Notes: generated by a model not told the origin, from the sequence alone. Shown: positions 25,371-35,530, numbered from the stretch's first letter. The stretch is 64,000 bases of DNA from an uncultured Collinsella sp. (GCA_900767675.1 CAAFZX010000048.1:1-64000); one strand, 5' to 3'. Made by a program: numbers and translations.

Positions 25371-27500
25371 CTAGGCCTGATCGGCACCTGCGGTCTCCAA
25401 ACCGATCAAACGGAACGGGTCGGCCACGCCGCCGATCGACTTTTGGAGCTCGCGCTGGCGCTGTGAATCTTGCACCGCCTGCATCGTCAGCACGCGACGG
25501 GCCTCATCGTCGAGTGAACGGTCCTGACGCAACTTGGCCTGCGCGGCTCGCATGCGACGTTTGATGGTGTAGAGCTCGAGCGTATCGAGCATAAAGACGA
25601 TGTTCGTCTCGGTCGGGTGCTTACTCGTTGCCGAGATGCGCCCGGCGCTGACAAGCGACGCCGCCTCGGGACACACCGCGCGCGCCGCATCCATGCAGGC
25701 CGCAGGATCGGTGCCCGGGGGCGTCGCAAGTACAGCCCACGCAATGGACTCGTGACGCGGGTCGACCCACTCAATAGAACAAATACGATCGGCATACGTG
25801 CGGAACAAATCGGGATAGCTCGTGAGCATCGTCAGCAGCTCGCGCTCCCCCGCCAGGGATTTCCGCTCCAGATCGGTCAAAACAATCGGCATCGACAGGG
25901 CTGCCGCCGCGCTTGAACTACCGGCAACGGTCGCAGCGCTTTCCATCCCCGCTGGCACATCAATTGGCGGCAGGTCCTCGTCGACCTCCACCGGCGCGGC
26001 CCCATAGGCATCAAGCGGAACGTAGTCGTACGGGTCCTCCTCGACCGGTGCGGACACCGGCGGCGTCGCACCCGCGGCCCAGGCACCGCGACCGGCACTG
26101 CGCGCACCAGTCGCACCACCGCCCGAGCTTCGTCCCTGCGAACCGCCCGCGCGCTCAGCTTGCGCGCGTTGACGCTCATAGCTCTGCTCACGCCGGCGCT
26201 CGGCATCCTCGCGCTTGGCGACATCGCGAAACACACGGCCCGAACTCGCGCGCACGGTCTCCAAGTCCAAGCCAAGCAGATCGGCAATCTGGATAAAGTA
26301 CGTGTCGATCATATAGCTGTCGCGTAGAGGATAGATGAGTGTCAGCGCATCCTCGAGCGCCTTGGCACGACCGCCCGGTGTGGTAATGTCGCTCGACTCC
26401 TGCAGCGAACGGTAGACAAAGTCCATGAGGGGCTCGGCCGCGTCAATGCGCGCCTGCAGCGCCTCGCCACCATGCGCGGTGATGAACTCCATGGGATCGT
26501 TGCCGTCGGGCAGCACCACGCAGCGCAGGTCCATCGAATCCTGCTCGATAAACTGAATCGCGCGGCGCGCGGCCTTTTGACCGGCGGCATCGCCATCGAA
26601 CATATATACAATGCGCTTGGCAAAACGGGTGAGTGTCTTAACGTGATGTTCCGTCAGCGCCGTGCCCAGCGTGGCGACGACGTTTTTGATCCCCGCCTCC
26701 CAGCAGGCGATGCAGTCGGTATAGCCCTCCACCACGATGGCGGTATCCTGCGCAACGATAAACTCCTTGGCCCAGTTAAAGCCATAGAGGTTTCGTTTCT
26801 TATGAAACACGCTCGTCTCGGCGGTGTTGAGGTACTTGGGCTGTCCATCGCCCATAATGCGCCCGCCAAAAGCGATGTTATGACCCTGCTCATCAAAAAT
26901 GGGAAACATCACGCGGTCGTAAAAGCGGTCCGCGAGCTGTCCACGCCCGCGGCTCACGGCCACATTGGCGTCAATCATCTCCTGCGGGGTAAAGCCCGCT
27001 TGAGACAAATGCGAAACCAGCGCGTTGCGACCCGGAGCAAAGCCCAGGCAGTAGCGTCGACAGACATCTCCGCCCATGCCGCGGCTGGCAAAGTACTCGC
27101 GCGGGCGGCTGTCCTTACCGCGCATAAGCATGGTGTGGTAGAACTGAGCCGTCTCGGCGCACAGGTCATAGATGCGGGCACGCTTGGTGCCGCGATCGCG
27201 CTGCGCACCGGTATCGTGCAGTTCAATGCCCGCACGATCAGCCAAATAGCGGATCGACTCGGGAAAACTCAGGTTCTCGCGCTTCATGATATAGGTGAAG
27301 ACGTCGCCGCCCTCGCCGCAGCCAAAGCAGTGCCACACCTGCGTAGCAGGGATAATGTGAAACGATGGGGTCTTTTCGCCATGAAACGGGCAACAGCCCC
27401 AAAACTCATGGCCGCGGGGCTTGAGCTCAACCGTTTCCTGCACGATGGCAACCAGGTCCGACGCCGCGCGTACCTGGTCTTTTTCCTCATCGCTAATCAC
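25371..27500 (-). CDS. dnaG: DNA primase DnaG
   Basis: 709 residues. The zinc-binding domain has C37..H40 and C58..C61 (CCPFHGEKTPSF and HCFGCGEGGDV). The TOPRIM polymerase core has VVEGYTD and FDGDAAG. A Gly/Ala-rich linker (about 440-510) leads to the helicase-interacting C-terminus. The start is GTG at 27500, overlapping the ribF stop by 8 nt. dnaG followed by rpoD is the classical macromolecular-synthesis order. Confidence 0.97.
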   Translation of the reverse strand: MISDEEKDQVRAASDLVAIVQETVELKPRGHEFWGCCPFHGEKTPSFHIIPATQVWHCFGCGEGGDVFTYIMKRENLSFPESIRYLADRAGIELHDTGAQRDRGTKRARIYDLCAETAQFYHTMLMRGKDSRPREYFASRGMGGDVCRRYCLGFAPGRNALVSHLSQAGFTPQEMIDANVAVSRGRGQLADRFYDRVMFPIFDEQGHNIAFGGRIMGDGQPKYLNTAETSVFHKKRNLYGFNWAKEFIVAQDTAIVVEGYTDCIACWEAGIKNVVATLGTALTEHHVKTLTRFAKRIVYMFDGDAAGQKAARRAIQFIEQDSMDLRCVVLPDGNDPMEFITAHGGEALQARIDAAEPLMDFVYRSLQESSDITTPGGRAKALEDALTLIYPLRDSYMIDTYFIQIADLLGLDLETVRASSGRVFRDVAKREDAERRREQSYERQRAQAERAGGSQGRSSGGGATGARSAGRGAWAAGATPPVSAPVEEDPYDYVPLDAYGAAPVEVDEDLPPIDVPAGMESAATVAGSSSAAAALSMPIVLTDLERKSLAGERELLTMLTSYPDLFRTYADRICSIEWVDPRHESIAWAVLATPPGTDPAACMDAARAVCPEAASLVSAGRISATSKHPTETNIVFMLDTLELYTIKRRMRAAQAKLRQDRSLDDEARRVLTMQAVQDSQRQRELQKSIGGVADPFRLIGLETAGADQA

Positions 27501-28500
27501 GGATGCTCACCCCCTGCTCACCCAAGTTATGACGTATATCGTCGATGTTACCCTCGACGGTCGCGATCAGCTCGTCCAGGGAATTAAACACGCGAGACGG
27601 ACGCAGCCAGCGCGTAAACGCCAGCGACACGGAAGCGCCATACAGGTCGCCCGCATAGCCGATTAAGTTGGCCTCGAGATGCGCCGAGGCGGCATCATCG
27701 GCATAGGTCGGAGGCAGACCGACGTTAACGGCAGCAGGCCATACGGTATCGTCGACCAGCACCAGACCCTCATAGACACCATCAGCAGGCACTTGGATGC
27801 CGTCCGGCACCTGGATGTTTGCCGTGGGAAAGCCCATGTCGGAGCCCTCGTGACGGCCAGCCGCCACAACGCCGCGCAGCATATAGGGGCGGCCGAGAAG
27901 CTCGAAAGCCAGCTCCACATGACCCTGACCCAGCTCATGGCGGATGCGCGTGGCGCAGATGGTCTGCCCGTTAACGCAGAGCAAGTCGTGACCGTAAACG
28001 TCAACCCCACGTTCAGCACCCCAGGCGCGCATCTCGGCAACGCCCGAAGCGCCGCCGCGGCCGAGCCTAAAGTCGTTGCCTACACGAATGGAGCGAATGT
28101 CGATAACACGCGACAACAGCGCCAGAAACCCGACATGGTCGAGTGCCGCCACGGCGGGCGTAAAGGGAACGGCCACCACCGCATCGACCCCGGTTTGAGC
28201 CAGGGCATGCAGGCGGTCGACCGTCGTCATCAGTTTTTGAGCGGGCGACGGACTCACCACGACGTCCGGATCAGGATCGAAGGTGACCACGACCGCTTTG
28301 CTGCCGTGGGAACGCGCATCGCGAATAACCGCGTCGATCAGCTCTTGGTGTCCACGATGCACGCCATCAAACACGCCAATGGCGATCGACGCGGCGCCCA
28401 AGAACTCGCACCCATCAAATGCATCGGCAGAAACAATACGGGCCTCATCCAACTCACCCGCGAAAAAGATACGCGCGAGCTCGTGGGGCGCCAGCATCAT
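27493..28500 (-). CDS. ribF: Bifunctional riboflavin kinase/FAD synthetase RibF
   Basis: 335 residues. The FAD synthetase half has IGVFDGVHRGHQ and VVTFDPDP; the riboflavin kinase half has GRPYMLRGVV, GFPTANIQ and DGVYEGLVL. It converts riboflavin to FMN and FAD. It overlaps truB by 4 nt. Confidence 0.96.
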   Translation of the reverse strand: MMLAPHELARIFFAGELDEARIVSADAFDGCEFLGAASIAIGVFDGVHRGHQELIDAVIRDARSHGSKAVVVTFDPDPDVVVSPSPAQKLMTTVDRLHALAQTGVDAVVAVPFTPAVAALDHVGFLALLSRVIDIRSIRVGNDFRLGRGGASGVAEMRAWGAERGVDVYGHDLLCVNGQTICATRIRHELGQGHVELAFELLGRPYMLRGVVAAGRHEGSDMGFPTANIQVPDGIQVPADGVYEGLVLVDDTVWPAAVNVGLPPTYADDAASAHLEANLIGYAGDLYGASVSLAFTRWLRPSRVFNSLDELIATVEGNIDDIRHNLGEQGVSIRD

Positions 28501-29429
28501 CGAACACCGCCGATCGCCTGCGGAAAGACGTGATCCATCACAAAGCGGCCGCCCTCGATGCGGGCGAGCGCCTTGAGTCCCCCATCGAGCACGAGCGCGA
28601 ACGGTGCCTTCGCCATATCGAAGTCCGCAAGCGCGCGTTCAACGGGAATGCGGCGACCACAAAGCAGGTCGTCTGCAAGATTACCCGGCAAATCGACACG
28701 CGTGGCGCCAAGGACGGCGATGGGATCCAGAGCAAAGCCGACCGCGGACTCGGGAGAAAGCTCCTCGACCGCATGACAGGCGCCAATGGAAACAACACCG
28801 GAGGCCGTACGGCGCAGCGCGGAAATATGCGCAGCACTATCGCAGGCGCGACCCAGATCGCGAGCGAGCGCGCGAATGTAGGTGCCCTTGCTTACCGAAA
28901 ACGCCACAGTCCAGACGCACGTATCACCTTCGCCGCCCACGGCGATCAGGTCGGCGGCATAGACCTCGACCGGGCGCGGAGGTAGGTCCACCGCATTGCC
29001 CTCGCGAGCACTCTTATAGGCGCGAACGCCATTGACCGAGATGGCCGAAAACGCCGGCGGCACCTGCATCTGCGGGCCAAGCATAGCGGCCAGCTGCTCA
29101 CGCGCGTAAGCGAGATCGCGCAGCTCGGGGGCAACGGGCACCGTACGGACGGCCTTGCCCTCCGCGTCATCGGTATTGGTCTCGACGCCAAACGAAATGT
29201 CGGCGACATAACTTTTGGTATCGAGGGTTAGCATGCCCAGCAGACGGGTCGCCTGGCCCACGCCCACCACCATGACACCCGAGGCCATGGGGTCGAGCGT
29301 ACCGGCATGGCCGACGCGTCGCTCATGGAGGGCGCGTCGGCACTGCGATACCACGTCGTGGGACGTACAGCCCACCGGCTTATCGACGGCGAGCAGCATA
29401 TTCAATTGAGAAGGCGTACGACGAGCCAT
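28497..29429 (-). CDS. truB: tRNA pseudouridine55 synthase TruB
   Basis: 310 residues with LLAVDKPVGCTSHDVV and the catalytic Asp in RRVGHAGTLDPMASG; the C-terminal PUA-like region follows. It forms pseudouridine 55 in the T loop of tRNAs. It starts 15 nt after the nrnA stop. Confidence 0.96.
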   Translation of the reverse strand: MARRTPSQLNMLLAVDKPVGCTSHDVVSQCRRALHERRVGHAGTLDPMASGVMVVGVGQATRLLGMLTLDTKSYVADISFGVETNTDDAEGKAVRTVPVAPELRDLAYAREQLAAMLGPQMQVPPAFSAISVNGVRAYKSAREGNAVDLPPRPVEVYAADLIAVGGEGDTCVWTVAFSVSKGTYIRALARDLGRACDSAAHISALRRTASGVVSIGACHAVEELSPESAVGFALDPIAVLGATRVDLPGNLADDLLCGRRIPVERALADFDMAKAPFALVLDGGLKALARIEGGRFVMDHVFPQAIGGVR

Positions 29430-29444
29430 GTACCATCCAAAATG

Positions 29445-30488
29445 TTAGAGCTCGACGGTCACCAAAGCGGGATCCTCCCCTACCAGCTCGGCCAGCATGG
29501 GGAGTGCCGCGGTGAGCGTCTCGAGAATCGTTCCGTTGTTAGAGAAACCAGCGGCCGCGGGATGCCCGCCACCGCCAAAAGCAGCAGCGATCTCGGAAAC
29601 ATTAAGGTCGCCCTTGGAGCGCAGGTTGCCGCGTACCTTGGTATCGCCCTCAATGCCCTTTAAGAACAGGCAGACCTCCACACCCATCACCGAACGCACC
29701 ACATCGACCAGGCCGTCGCACTCGTCCGAAGTGACGCCGCAGGCCTCGAGGTCGCTCTGGTACGCATAACTATATGCCACACGACCGTGCGCCACTGTCT
29801 TGATGCGGCCCATAACGATGGACTTGAGATGCAAGAACTCTACGCGCATGCTCTGGTAGACCTCGAGCGCAACGCGCGCCGGATCGGCACCGTGCGCGAC
29901 CAAGCGCGAGGCGGCATGGAACGCGGCGGCATCGGCGTTTTGGTACTGAAAACGACCGGTATCGGTCACCAGGCCGCACAGCAGACATGTCGCGACACCG
30001 TCGCGAGCCACAATGCCGCAATTGTCCAAAAAGCGGTCGATGATCATGGCACAGGCCGCGGCATCGACGCACCTCAGGCTAAGCTCGGCAAATTCCTCGC
30101 GCGCCGGATGGTGATCGAAGCACACCACATGCGACGAGCGGCGGAGCACCTCGGCGGAGTTGTTCAGACGCTCGACGACCGGTACGTCCACCGAGATAAA
30201 CAGGTCCGGATTGCCGGCATACGCAGATGCCGGCACCAGACGGTCGGCGCCCTCCATAAAGCGGTAGATGCGCGGAACCGGATCATCGTCTGCCAGCAGC
30301 AGGGCAATGTCCTTGTTGGGAAAGAACTTCATAAGCGAGAGGCCCAGACCCAGCACGGAGCCCAGGGCATCACCATCGGGAGACGTATGTCCCGAAATCG
30401 CAATGGAGGACGCACCCTCGATGAGCTCGAGGATGCGTCGCTGAATATCTGCAGACTCGTACGATGCGAGGTCGGCGGAATTACTCAT
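29445..30488 (-). CDS. nrnA: DHH-family phosphoesterase, NrnA-like
   Basis: 347 residues. DHH motifs include GHTSPDGDALGS, SVDVP and CFDHHPA; the DHHA1 domain ends with GGGGHPAAAG. NrnA-type enzymes degrade nanoRNA and pAp, and some relatives cleave cyclic dinucleotides. The gene lies between rbfA and truB, the usual NrnA position, and overlaps rbfA by 8 nt. Confidence 0.93.
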   Translation of the reverse strand: MSNSADLASYESADIQRRILELIEGASSIAISGHTSPDGDALGSVLGLGLSLMKFFPNKDIALLLADDDPVPRIYRFMEGADRLVPASAYAGNPDLFISVDVPVVERLNNSAEVLRRSSHVVCFDHHPAREEFAELSLRCVDAAACAMIIDRFLDNCGIVARDGVATCLLCGLVTDTGRFQYQNADAAAFHAASRLVAHGADPARVALEVYQSMRVEFLHLKSIVMGRIKTVAHGRVAYSYAYQSDLEACGVTSDECDGLVDVVRSVMGVEVCLFLKGIEGDTKVRGNLRSKGDLNVSEIAAAFGGGGHPAAAGFSNNGTILETLTAALPMLAELVGEDPALVTVEL

Positions 30489-30891
30489 CTAAAGCTGCCT
30501 CCTGGGCGGCATCCGCTATTGGATAGCCGTCCTCGTCCTTTTCGATCGCAAGCGTGGCGGGAACGTTTTCCAGCGCGCGCGTGATGCGCTCAGCCTCATC
30601 GGTCGAGCGATCGATGCGAAAATCGAGCTCGGGCGTGACGCGCCAATCGAGCGAGCGGGCCAGCAGGCTACGGATGCGGCCCTTGGCGCTGGCGAGCGCC
30701 TCCATGACCTCGTCGTAGCGGCTCGCGTCGCACGACACGTACACGCGCGCGAACGAACGGTCCACCGCGACCTCGACCGCGGTCAGGGTGACCAGGTCGA
30801 GACGCGGATCGGAAACCTCAAAGAGCAGGATATAACCGAGCTTCTCGCGAAGCTGCTCGCCCAAACGGCGGGTTGCCTGCGTTTGCTTCAT
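30481..30891 (-). CDS. rbfA: Ribosome-binding factor A
   Basis: 136 residues, starting MKQTQATRRLGEQLREKLG. The KH-like core includes VSDPRLDLVTLTAVEV and RVTPELDFRID. It assists 30S maturation. It is 11 nt downstream of infB. Confidence 0.94.
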   Translation of the reverse strand: MKQTQATRRLGEQLREKLGYILLFEVSDPRLDLVTLTAVEVAVDRSFARVYVSCDASRYDEVMEALASAKGRIRSLLARSLDWRVTPELDFRIDRSTDEAERITRALENVPATLAIEKDEDGYPIADAAQEAALDE

Positions 30892-30902
30892 AGCGCTACC
30901 CC

Positions 30903-33617
30903 CTACTCGGTACGGGCAACCTGGTCGATGCGGTAGCCCTCAATGGTGTCGCCAGGCTTGATGTCCTGGAAGTTCTCCAGGCCAATACCGCCCTCGGAGC
31001 CGCTCTTGAGGCTCTTGGCCTCGTCCTTATAGTGGCGCATCGAGGCGATTTTACCGTTGAAGACCACGATGCCATCGCGCACCAGGCGCACGGAATCGGT
31101 CGCGGCGATCTCGCCCTCTTCGACGCGGACACCGGCGGCGATACCGACCTTGGGCACCTTGAAGGTATCCAGAACGGTCGCGGTACCCGTGGAAACCTCG
31201 ACCTCGGTGGGCTTGAGCATGCCGATACGGGCTGCGTCGAGGTCCTCGAGGCACTTGTAGATGACGTCGTAGCAACGGATCTCGACGCCCTCGCGTTCGG
31301 CGGCGGAGCGAGCCTTGCCGTCGGGACGGACGCCAAAGCCGATGATGATGGCGTTGGAGGCGTCGGCCAGAACGACGTCGGTCTCGTTGATGGCGCCAAC
31401 GGCGGAGTGGATCGTGTTGATGCGCACCTCGGACTGGTCCATCTTGTCGAGGGAGTCCTGAAGGGCCTCGATAGAACCCTGGACGTCGGCCTTGATGATC
31501 AGGTTGAGCTCCTTGACCTCGGCGTCGGCGATGGTCTCGAAGAGGTTCTCGAGCGTCACATGCTTCACGCGGCTCTGCTCCTCGATGCGGGCCTTGAGCG
31601 AACGCTCATCGGCCAGGGCGCGAGCCTCGCGCTCGTCCTCGAACACGCGGAACTCATCGCCGGCGTTGGGGACGGACTGCAGGCCCAGGATCTCGACGGC
31701 GTCGGAGGGACCGGCCTCGGTGACGGCGTTGCCCTTGGGGTCGAGCATGGCGCGGACGCGGCCGTAGGTAAGGCCGGCGACCAGCGTATCGCCCACGTGC
31801 AGGGTACCGCGGGTCACGAGCACGGTGGCAACCGAGCCGCGGCCCTTGTCGAGCTTAGCCTCGAGGACGTTGCCCGAAGCGAACGTATCGGGGTTGGCCT
31901 TGAGCTCGAGCACGTCGGCCTGAAGCAGGACGGTCTCGAGCAGGTCGTCGATACCGATCTTCTGCTTGGCCGAGATGTTGACGAACATGTTCTGTCCGCC
32001 CCACTCCTCGGGGATGACACCGTACTCGGTGAGCTCCTGGCGCACGCGGTCGGGGTTGGCACCCGGCTTATCGATCTTGTTGACGGCGACGACGACAGGA
32101 ACGCCGGCGGCCTTGGCGTGGTTGATCGACTCGACGGTCTGGGGCATGACGCCGTCGTCGGCGGCCACGATCAGAATGACGATGTCGGTCACCTTGGCAC
32201 CACGGGCACGCATGGCCGTAAAGGTGGCATGACCCGGGGTATCGATGAAGGTGATCTTGCGGTCGTTGATCATGACCTGCGAAGCGCCGATGGCCTGCGT
32301 GATGCCGCCCGCCTCGCCGGCAGCGACGCCGGTGTGACGGATAGCGTCGAGCAGCGACGTCTTGCCGTGGTCGACGTGGCCCATGACGGTGACGACCGGG
32401 GCGCGCGGCTTAAGGTCGGCGGGATCGTCGTAGAACGAGAAGGTGTTCTCCTCCTCGGGGGTGATGATCTTGATCTGACGGCCCAGGTCGTCGGCAACGA
32501 GCTCGACGAGGTCGTCGGACATGGACTGCGTCATGGTGAGCGGCGTGCCCAGCAGGAACAGGCGCTTGATGATGTCGTTGGCCGGAACGTCGAGCGCCTC
32601 GGCGAGCTCCTGGACGGTAACGCCCTGGGAGACCTTGATGGCGTCGAGCTCCTCGGGGTTCACGCCCTGGGCCAACGCCTCCTCTATCTTGCGCTCCTCC
32701 TGAGCCTTGGCAGCCTCGCGCTCGCGCTTCTCCTTGCGCTTCTTGCGGCGACCGGTGGACTCGCGAGAGGCCTCCTCGACAGCAGCACGAGCCTCCTCGA
32801 GCACCTTCTCGCGGCTGTACTCCTCGGCCTCGCGAGCCATGCGGCTATAGTGGTCCTCTTCGTTGTTGTGACCGCCCTTGCGCTTCTTGCCCTTGCCCTG
32901 CTTATCGGGGTTGGGGAAGTCCATGCCGGCAGCGACGTTGTTGCTGGCGTTGGTGCGATGGCTGTGCGGACGACTCTCGGAGGCGTTGCGCTCGGAGTTG
33001 TTGTCGGAGGCGTTACGATCGTTACGACGGCCACCGCGGCGGTCATTGTTGCCGCCACGACGGTTACCGCGCTCGGCGGCGCGCTCTGCCTTGGCCTTGT
33101 CCTCAGCGTCCTTCTTCTCCTTGAGCACGGTCTCCTGTGCGGCGATCTGGTCGAGCAGCGAACGGAAGCGCGAACCGGAGTCGGAAGCGGGAACGGCGCG
33201 GCGCTGGGCCTCGCGGGCAGCCTCCTCCTTCTCGCGGGCAAGGCGCTCCTGCTCGGCCTTCTTCTTGGCCTCAGCCTCGGCGCGGGCGGCCTCCTCGGCA
33301 GCCTGGGCTGCGGCAAACTGGCGGCGCTCCTCCTCGCGTGCCTTCTCGGCAGCGATGCGCTCGCGCTCGGCCTCGGCGGCGCGTGCGGCCTCCTCGGCGG
33401 CAGCTGCCTGCTCCTCGGCCTTCTTGGCGGCCTCGACTTCCTGAGCGCGGGCCTCGATCACCGAGGCGAGCTGCTTGCGGACCATGGCGACATAGGCGTC
33501 CTCCAAGGTGGAGGAAGCGGACTTAGCGGGAATCTTCATATCGGCGAGATGACCCATCAGTTCCTTGGAGGTCATGCCGAACTCTTTGGCCAGGGTGGAC
33601 ACACGGACTTTTGCCAT
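30903..33617 (-). CDS. infB: Translation initiation factor IF-2
   Basis: 904 residues. The N-terminal IF2N module (MAKVRVSTLAKEFGM) is followed by a long Ala/Glu/Arg-rich charged segment (about 55-310), a second IF2N domain, and the GTPase domain with GHVDHGKTS (413-421), DTPGH and NKIDK. Domains II-IV complete the factor. It recruits initiator tRNA to the 30S subunit. Confidence 0.97.
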   Translation of the reverse strand: MAKVRVSTLAKEFGMTSKELMGHLADMKIPAKSASSTLEDAYVAMVRKQLASVIEARAQEVEAAKKAEEQAAAAEEAARAAEAERERIAAEKAREEERRQFAAAQAAEEAARAEAEAKKKAEQERLAREKEEAAREAQRRAVPASDSGSRFRSLLDQIAAQETVLKEKKDAEDKAKAERAAERGNRRGGNNDRRGGRRNDRNASDNNSERNASESRPHSHRTNASNNVAAGMDFPNPDKQGKGKKRKGGHNNEEDHYSRMAREAEEYSREKVLEEARAAVEEASRESTGRRKKRKEKREREAAKAQEERKIEEALAQGVNPEELDAIKVSQGVTVQELAEALDVPANDIIKRLFLLGTPLTMTQSMSDDLVELVADDLGRQIKIITPEEENTFSFYDDPADLKPRAPVVTVMGHVDHGKTSLLDAIRHTGVAAGEAGGITQAIGASQVMINDRKITFIDTPGHATFTAMRARGAKVTDIVILIVAADDGVMPQTVESINHAKAAGVPVVVAVNKIDKPGANPDRVRQELTEYGVIPEEWGGQNMFVNISAKQKIGIDDLLETVLLQADVLELKANPDTFASGNVLEAKLDKGRGSVATVLVTRGTLHVGDTLVAGLTYGRVRAMLDPKGNAVTEAGPSDAVEILGLQSVPNAGDEFRVFEDEREARALADERSLKARIEEQSRVKHVTLENLFETIADAEVKELNLIIKADVQGSIEALQDSLDKMDQSEVRINTIHSAVGAINETDVVLADASNAIIIGFGVRPDGKARSAAEREGVEIRCYDVIYKCLEDLDAARIGMLKPTEVEVSTGTATVLDTFKVPKVGIAAGVRVEEGEIAATDSVRLVRDGIVVFNGKIASMRHYKDEAKSLKSGSEGGIGLENFQDIKPGDTIEGYRIDQVARTE

Positions 33618-33677
33618 ATGACTTCACCTACCCTTTCTGGCACCTTGGGTGCCTAGAGACTGAACGAGCGTGGGAGA

Positions 33678-33700
33678 CGCGCCGGGACCCGCCCGGCGCG
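33678..33700 (-). other. GC-rich hairpin between nusA and infB
   Basis: CGCGCCGGG pairs with CCCGGCGCG (9 bp, 5-nt loop) 8 nt past the nusA stop, with a second small hairpin (GGCACC/GGTGCC type) near 33640-33653. There is no T tract, so a processing or pausing site is more likely than a terminator. Confidence 0.4.
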
Positions 33701-33708
33701 ACCGCGCG

Positions 33709-34956
33709 CTAGATCAGGTCCTCCGCATCATCGAAGGCGTCGGTGTCGTGGACACCGCAGAAACGGGAGCCGGGACGAGCCTGGTTGCGGCACTGGATGC
33801 CGTCCTCGGACACGTACTCGCAGCGGCGGACGTCCTCGTCCTCCTCGTCACCGATCAGGTCGGCGGCGGGCTCCTCGTGAACGGGAACGTTCTTGAGGAT
33901 GTCGGCGGCAAGCGTCTCGGACTTGATGTCGATGTGCCAGCCGGTCAGGCGCGCGGCGAGGCGGGCGTTCTGGCCCTCCTTGCCGATGGCGAGGGACAGC
34001 TGGTCGTCGGGCACGATGACGCCGGCGTAGGCCTTCTCCTCATCGATGAGGACGCGGGTGACCTTGGCAGGCGAAAGGGCGTTGGCGACGTAGACGGCAG
34101 GATCGGCATCCCACAGGATGACGTCGACGCGCTCGCCGCGGAGCTCGCCCACGACAGCGCGAACACGGCTGCCCTTGGGACCGACGCAGGCGCCCACGGG
34201 ATCCAGACGGTCGTCGAGCGAGTGGACGGCGACCTTGGAGCGCTGGCCGGGCTCGCGGGCGATCGACTTGATCTGGACGGTGCCCTCATAGATCTCGGGC
34301 ACCTCCTGCTCAAACAGACGACGCATGAGCTCGGGGTGGGTACGGGAGATGACAATCGGCGGACGGCTGTGCTCGCCGCGAACCGGTTGCAGGTTGGAGT
34401 TGGGGTCGCGAACGTCGATGATCACGGCCTTGATGTGCTGGTTGTGCAGGTAGCGCTCGCCCATCGGACGCTCGTTGCGCTCGTTCTCGTAACGGCGCTG
34501 ATCGAAGTGCGGAAGCTCGGCCTCGACGCCCTCGCGGATTTTGACGATCGTGAAGTCGGGCGTGGACTGCAGCACCGTACCGCTGATGAGATCACCGATG
34601 CGGCCGGAGAACTCCTCGTAGATCTGCTCGCGGGCGGAGTTGCGCACGATGGCGTTGATCTCGGCCTTGGCGTGCTGGGCGGCGATGCGGCTCGTGTTCT
34701 TGGGGGTGACGTCGATCTCCTCGAACTCGGTGAAGTTGCCCTCCTCATCCATGGAATCGTCGATCGGCTCCAGGCGGTAGACGTAGATCTTGCCGGTGGT
34801 GCGGTCGATGGTCACCTTGGCGCCCCACTCAAGATGCAGGATCTCGGCATAGCTCTTGGCGAGCGACTGCTCCAGGCGGTCGATCAGGTAGAGCTGGTCG
34901 ATGTGCTTCTCCTGGCAAAGCTCCATCAGGGCGGACATCATGTCGGATGCTGCCAT
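33709..34956 (-). CDS. nusA: Transcription factor NusA with C-terminal zinc-type tail
   Basis: 415 residues from the ATG at 34956. The N-terminal RNAP-binding domain, S1 domain (about 135-200) and two KH domains (GACVGPKGSRVRAV and AIGKEGQNARLAARL) are all present. After the second KH, an acidic linker leads to a Cys/His cluster C379, C389, C400, H403 (CX9CX10CX2H) and a short acidic end, not part of standard NusA. The first in-frame start at 34989 is inside rimP and unlikely. It is separated by 1 nt from the rimP stop. Confidence 0.94.
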   Translation of the reverse strand: MAASDMMSALMELCQEKHIDQLYLIDRLEQSLAKSYAEILHLEWGAKVTIDRTTGKIYVYRLEPIDDSMDEEGNFTEFEEIDVTPKNTSRIAAQHAKAEINAIVRNSAREQIYEEFSGRIGDLISGTVLQSTPDFTIVKIREGVEAELPHFDQRRYENERNERPMGERYLHNQHIKAVIIDVRDPNSNLQPVRGEHSRPPIVISRTHPELMRRLFEQEVPEIYEGTVQIKSIAREPGQRSKVAVHSLDDRLDPVGACVGPKGSRVRAVVGELRGERVDVILWDADPAVYVANALSPAKVTRVLIDEEKAYAGVIVPDDQLSLAIGKEGQNARLAARLTGWHIDIKSETLAADILKNVPVHEEPAADLIGDEEDEDVRRCEYVSEDGIQCRNQARPGSRFCGVHDTDAFDDAEDLI

Positions 34957-34957
34957 C

Positions 34958-35452
34958 TTACTTTCCTTCCTTCGCGGGCTTGAAGTCATAGGTGGGCTTC
35001 AACTTGCACTTTTTAACATCAGAGAAATCGAGGGTAACGGACTCGCCGTCCTCGAGCTCGAGGGTCACGTTCGTCTCGGTGGCGGCGGCAATCTTGCCGG
35101 CGTACTTGCGACGGCCCTCGGTGGCGGTGGAGGTGAGCTCGCAGTTCTCGCCCACAAAGCGGGCAAAGTCACTCGGGCGGCGCAGCGGGCGCGCCATACC
35201 CGGGCTCGACACCTCGAGCGTATAGCTCGAAGAGATGGGGTCGAGCTCCTCAATCACATCGCCGACCCACTTGGTGTTGGCCGTGACGTCGTTGAGCGAC
35301 AGGCTCTGACCCTCGGCACCCTCGATACGCACGCGCACGCAGGGGGCCTTGGTGGCACCCACGAGCTCGACGTCGACGATGTCGACATCGTGCTGGGGGG
35401 CGACGGCCTCGAGCGCGTCGATGATCGCCTGCTCGGTCTTGGTCTTGACCAT
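34958..35452 (-). CDS. rimP: Ribosome maturation factor RimP
   Basis: 164 residues from the ATG at 35452 (GGAGGTG 5 nt upstream). Family features are VDVELVG, the LEVSSPGMARPL region (family L.VSSPGl.RPL) and the C-terminal SH3-like half with DFSDVKKCKL. The frame is open a further 255 nt upstream, but that stretch contains the promoter and terminator hairpin, so it is not coding. It heads the rimP-nusA-infB-rbfA transcript. Confidence 0.94.
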   Translation of the reverse strand: MVKTKTEQAIIDALEAVAPQHDVDIVDVELVGATKAPCVRVRIEGAEGQSLSLNDVTANTKWVGDVIEELDPISSSYTLEVSSPGMARPLRRPSDFARFVGENCELTSTATEGRRKYAGKIAAATETNVTLELEDGESVTLDFSDVKKCKLKPTYDFKPAKEGK

Positions 35453-35472
35453 TGCGGCACCTCCATCCATAC

Positions 35473-35502
35473 AAAAAAGAAGCGGGGCCGAAACCCCACT
35501 TC
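35473..35502 (-). terminator. Intrinsic terminator in the rimP leader (attenuator)
   Basis: On the minus strand GAAGTGGGG (35494-35502) pairs with CCCCGCTTC (35479-35487), 6-nt loop, directly followed by six Ts. It ends 21 nt before the rimP start codon, and no minus-strand gene lies upstream of it for 1 kb, so it sits inside the operon leader. Confidence 0.75.
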
Positions 35503-35530
35503 TTTCAATTACAACTTCATTTGCAAGCAA

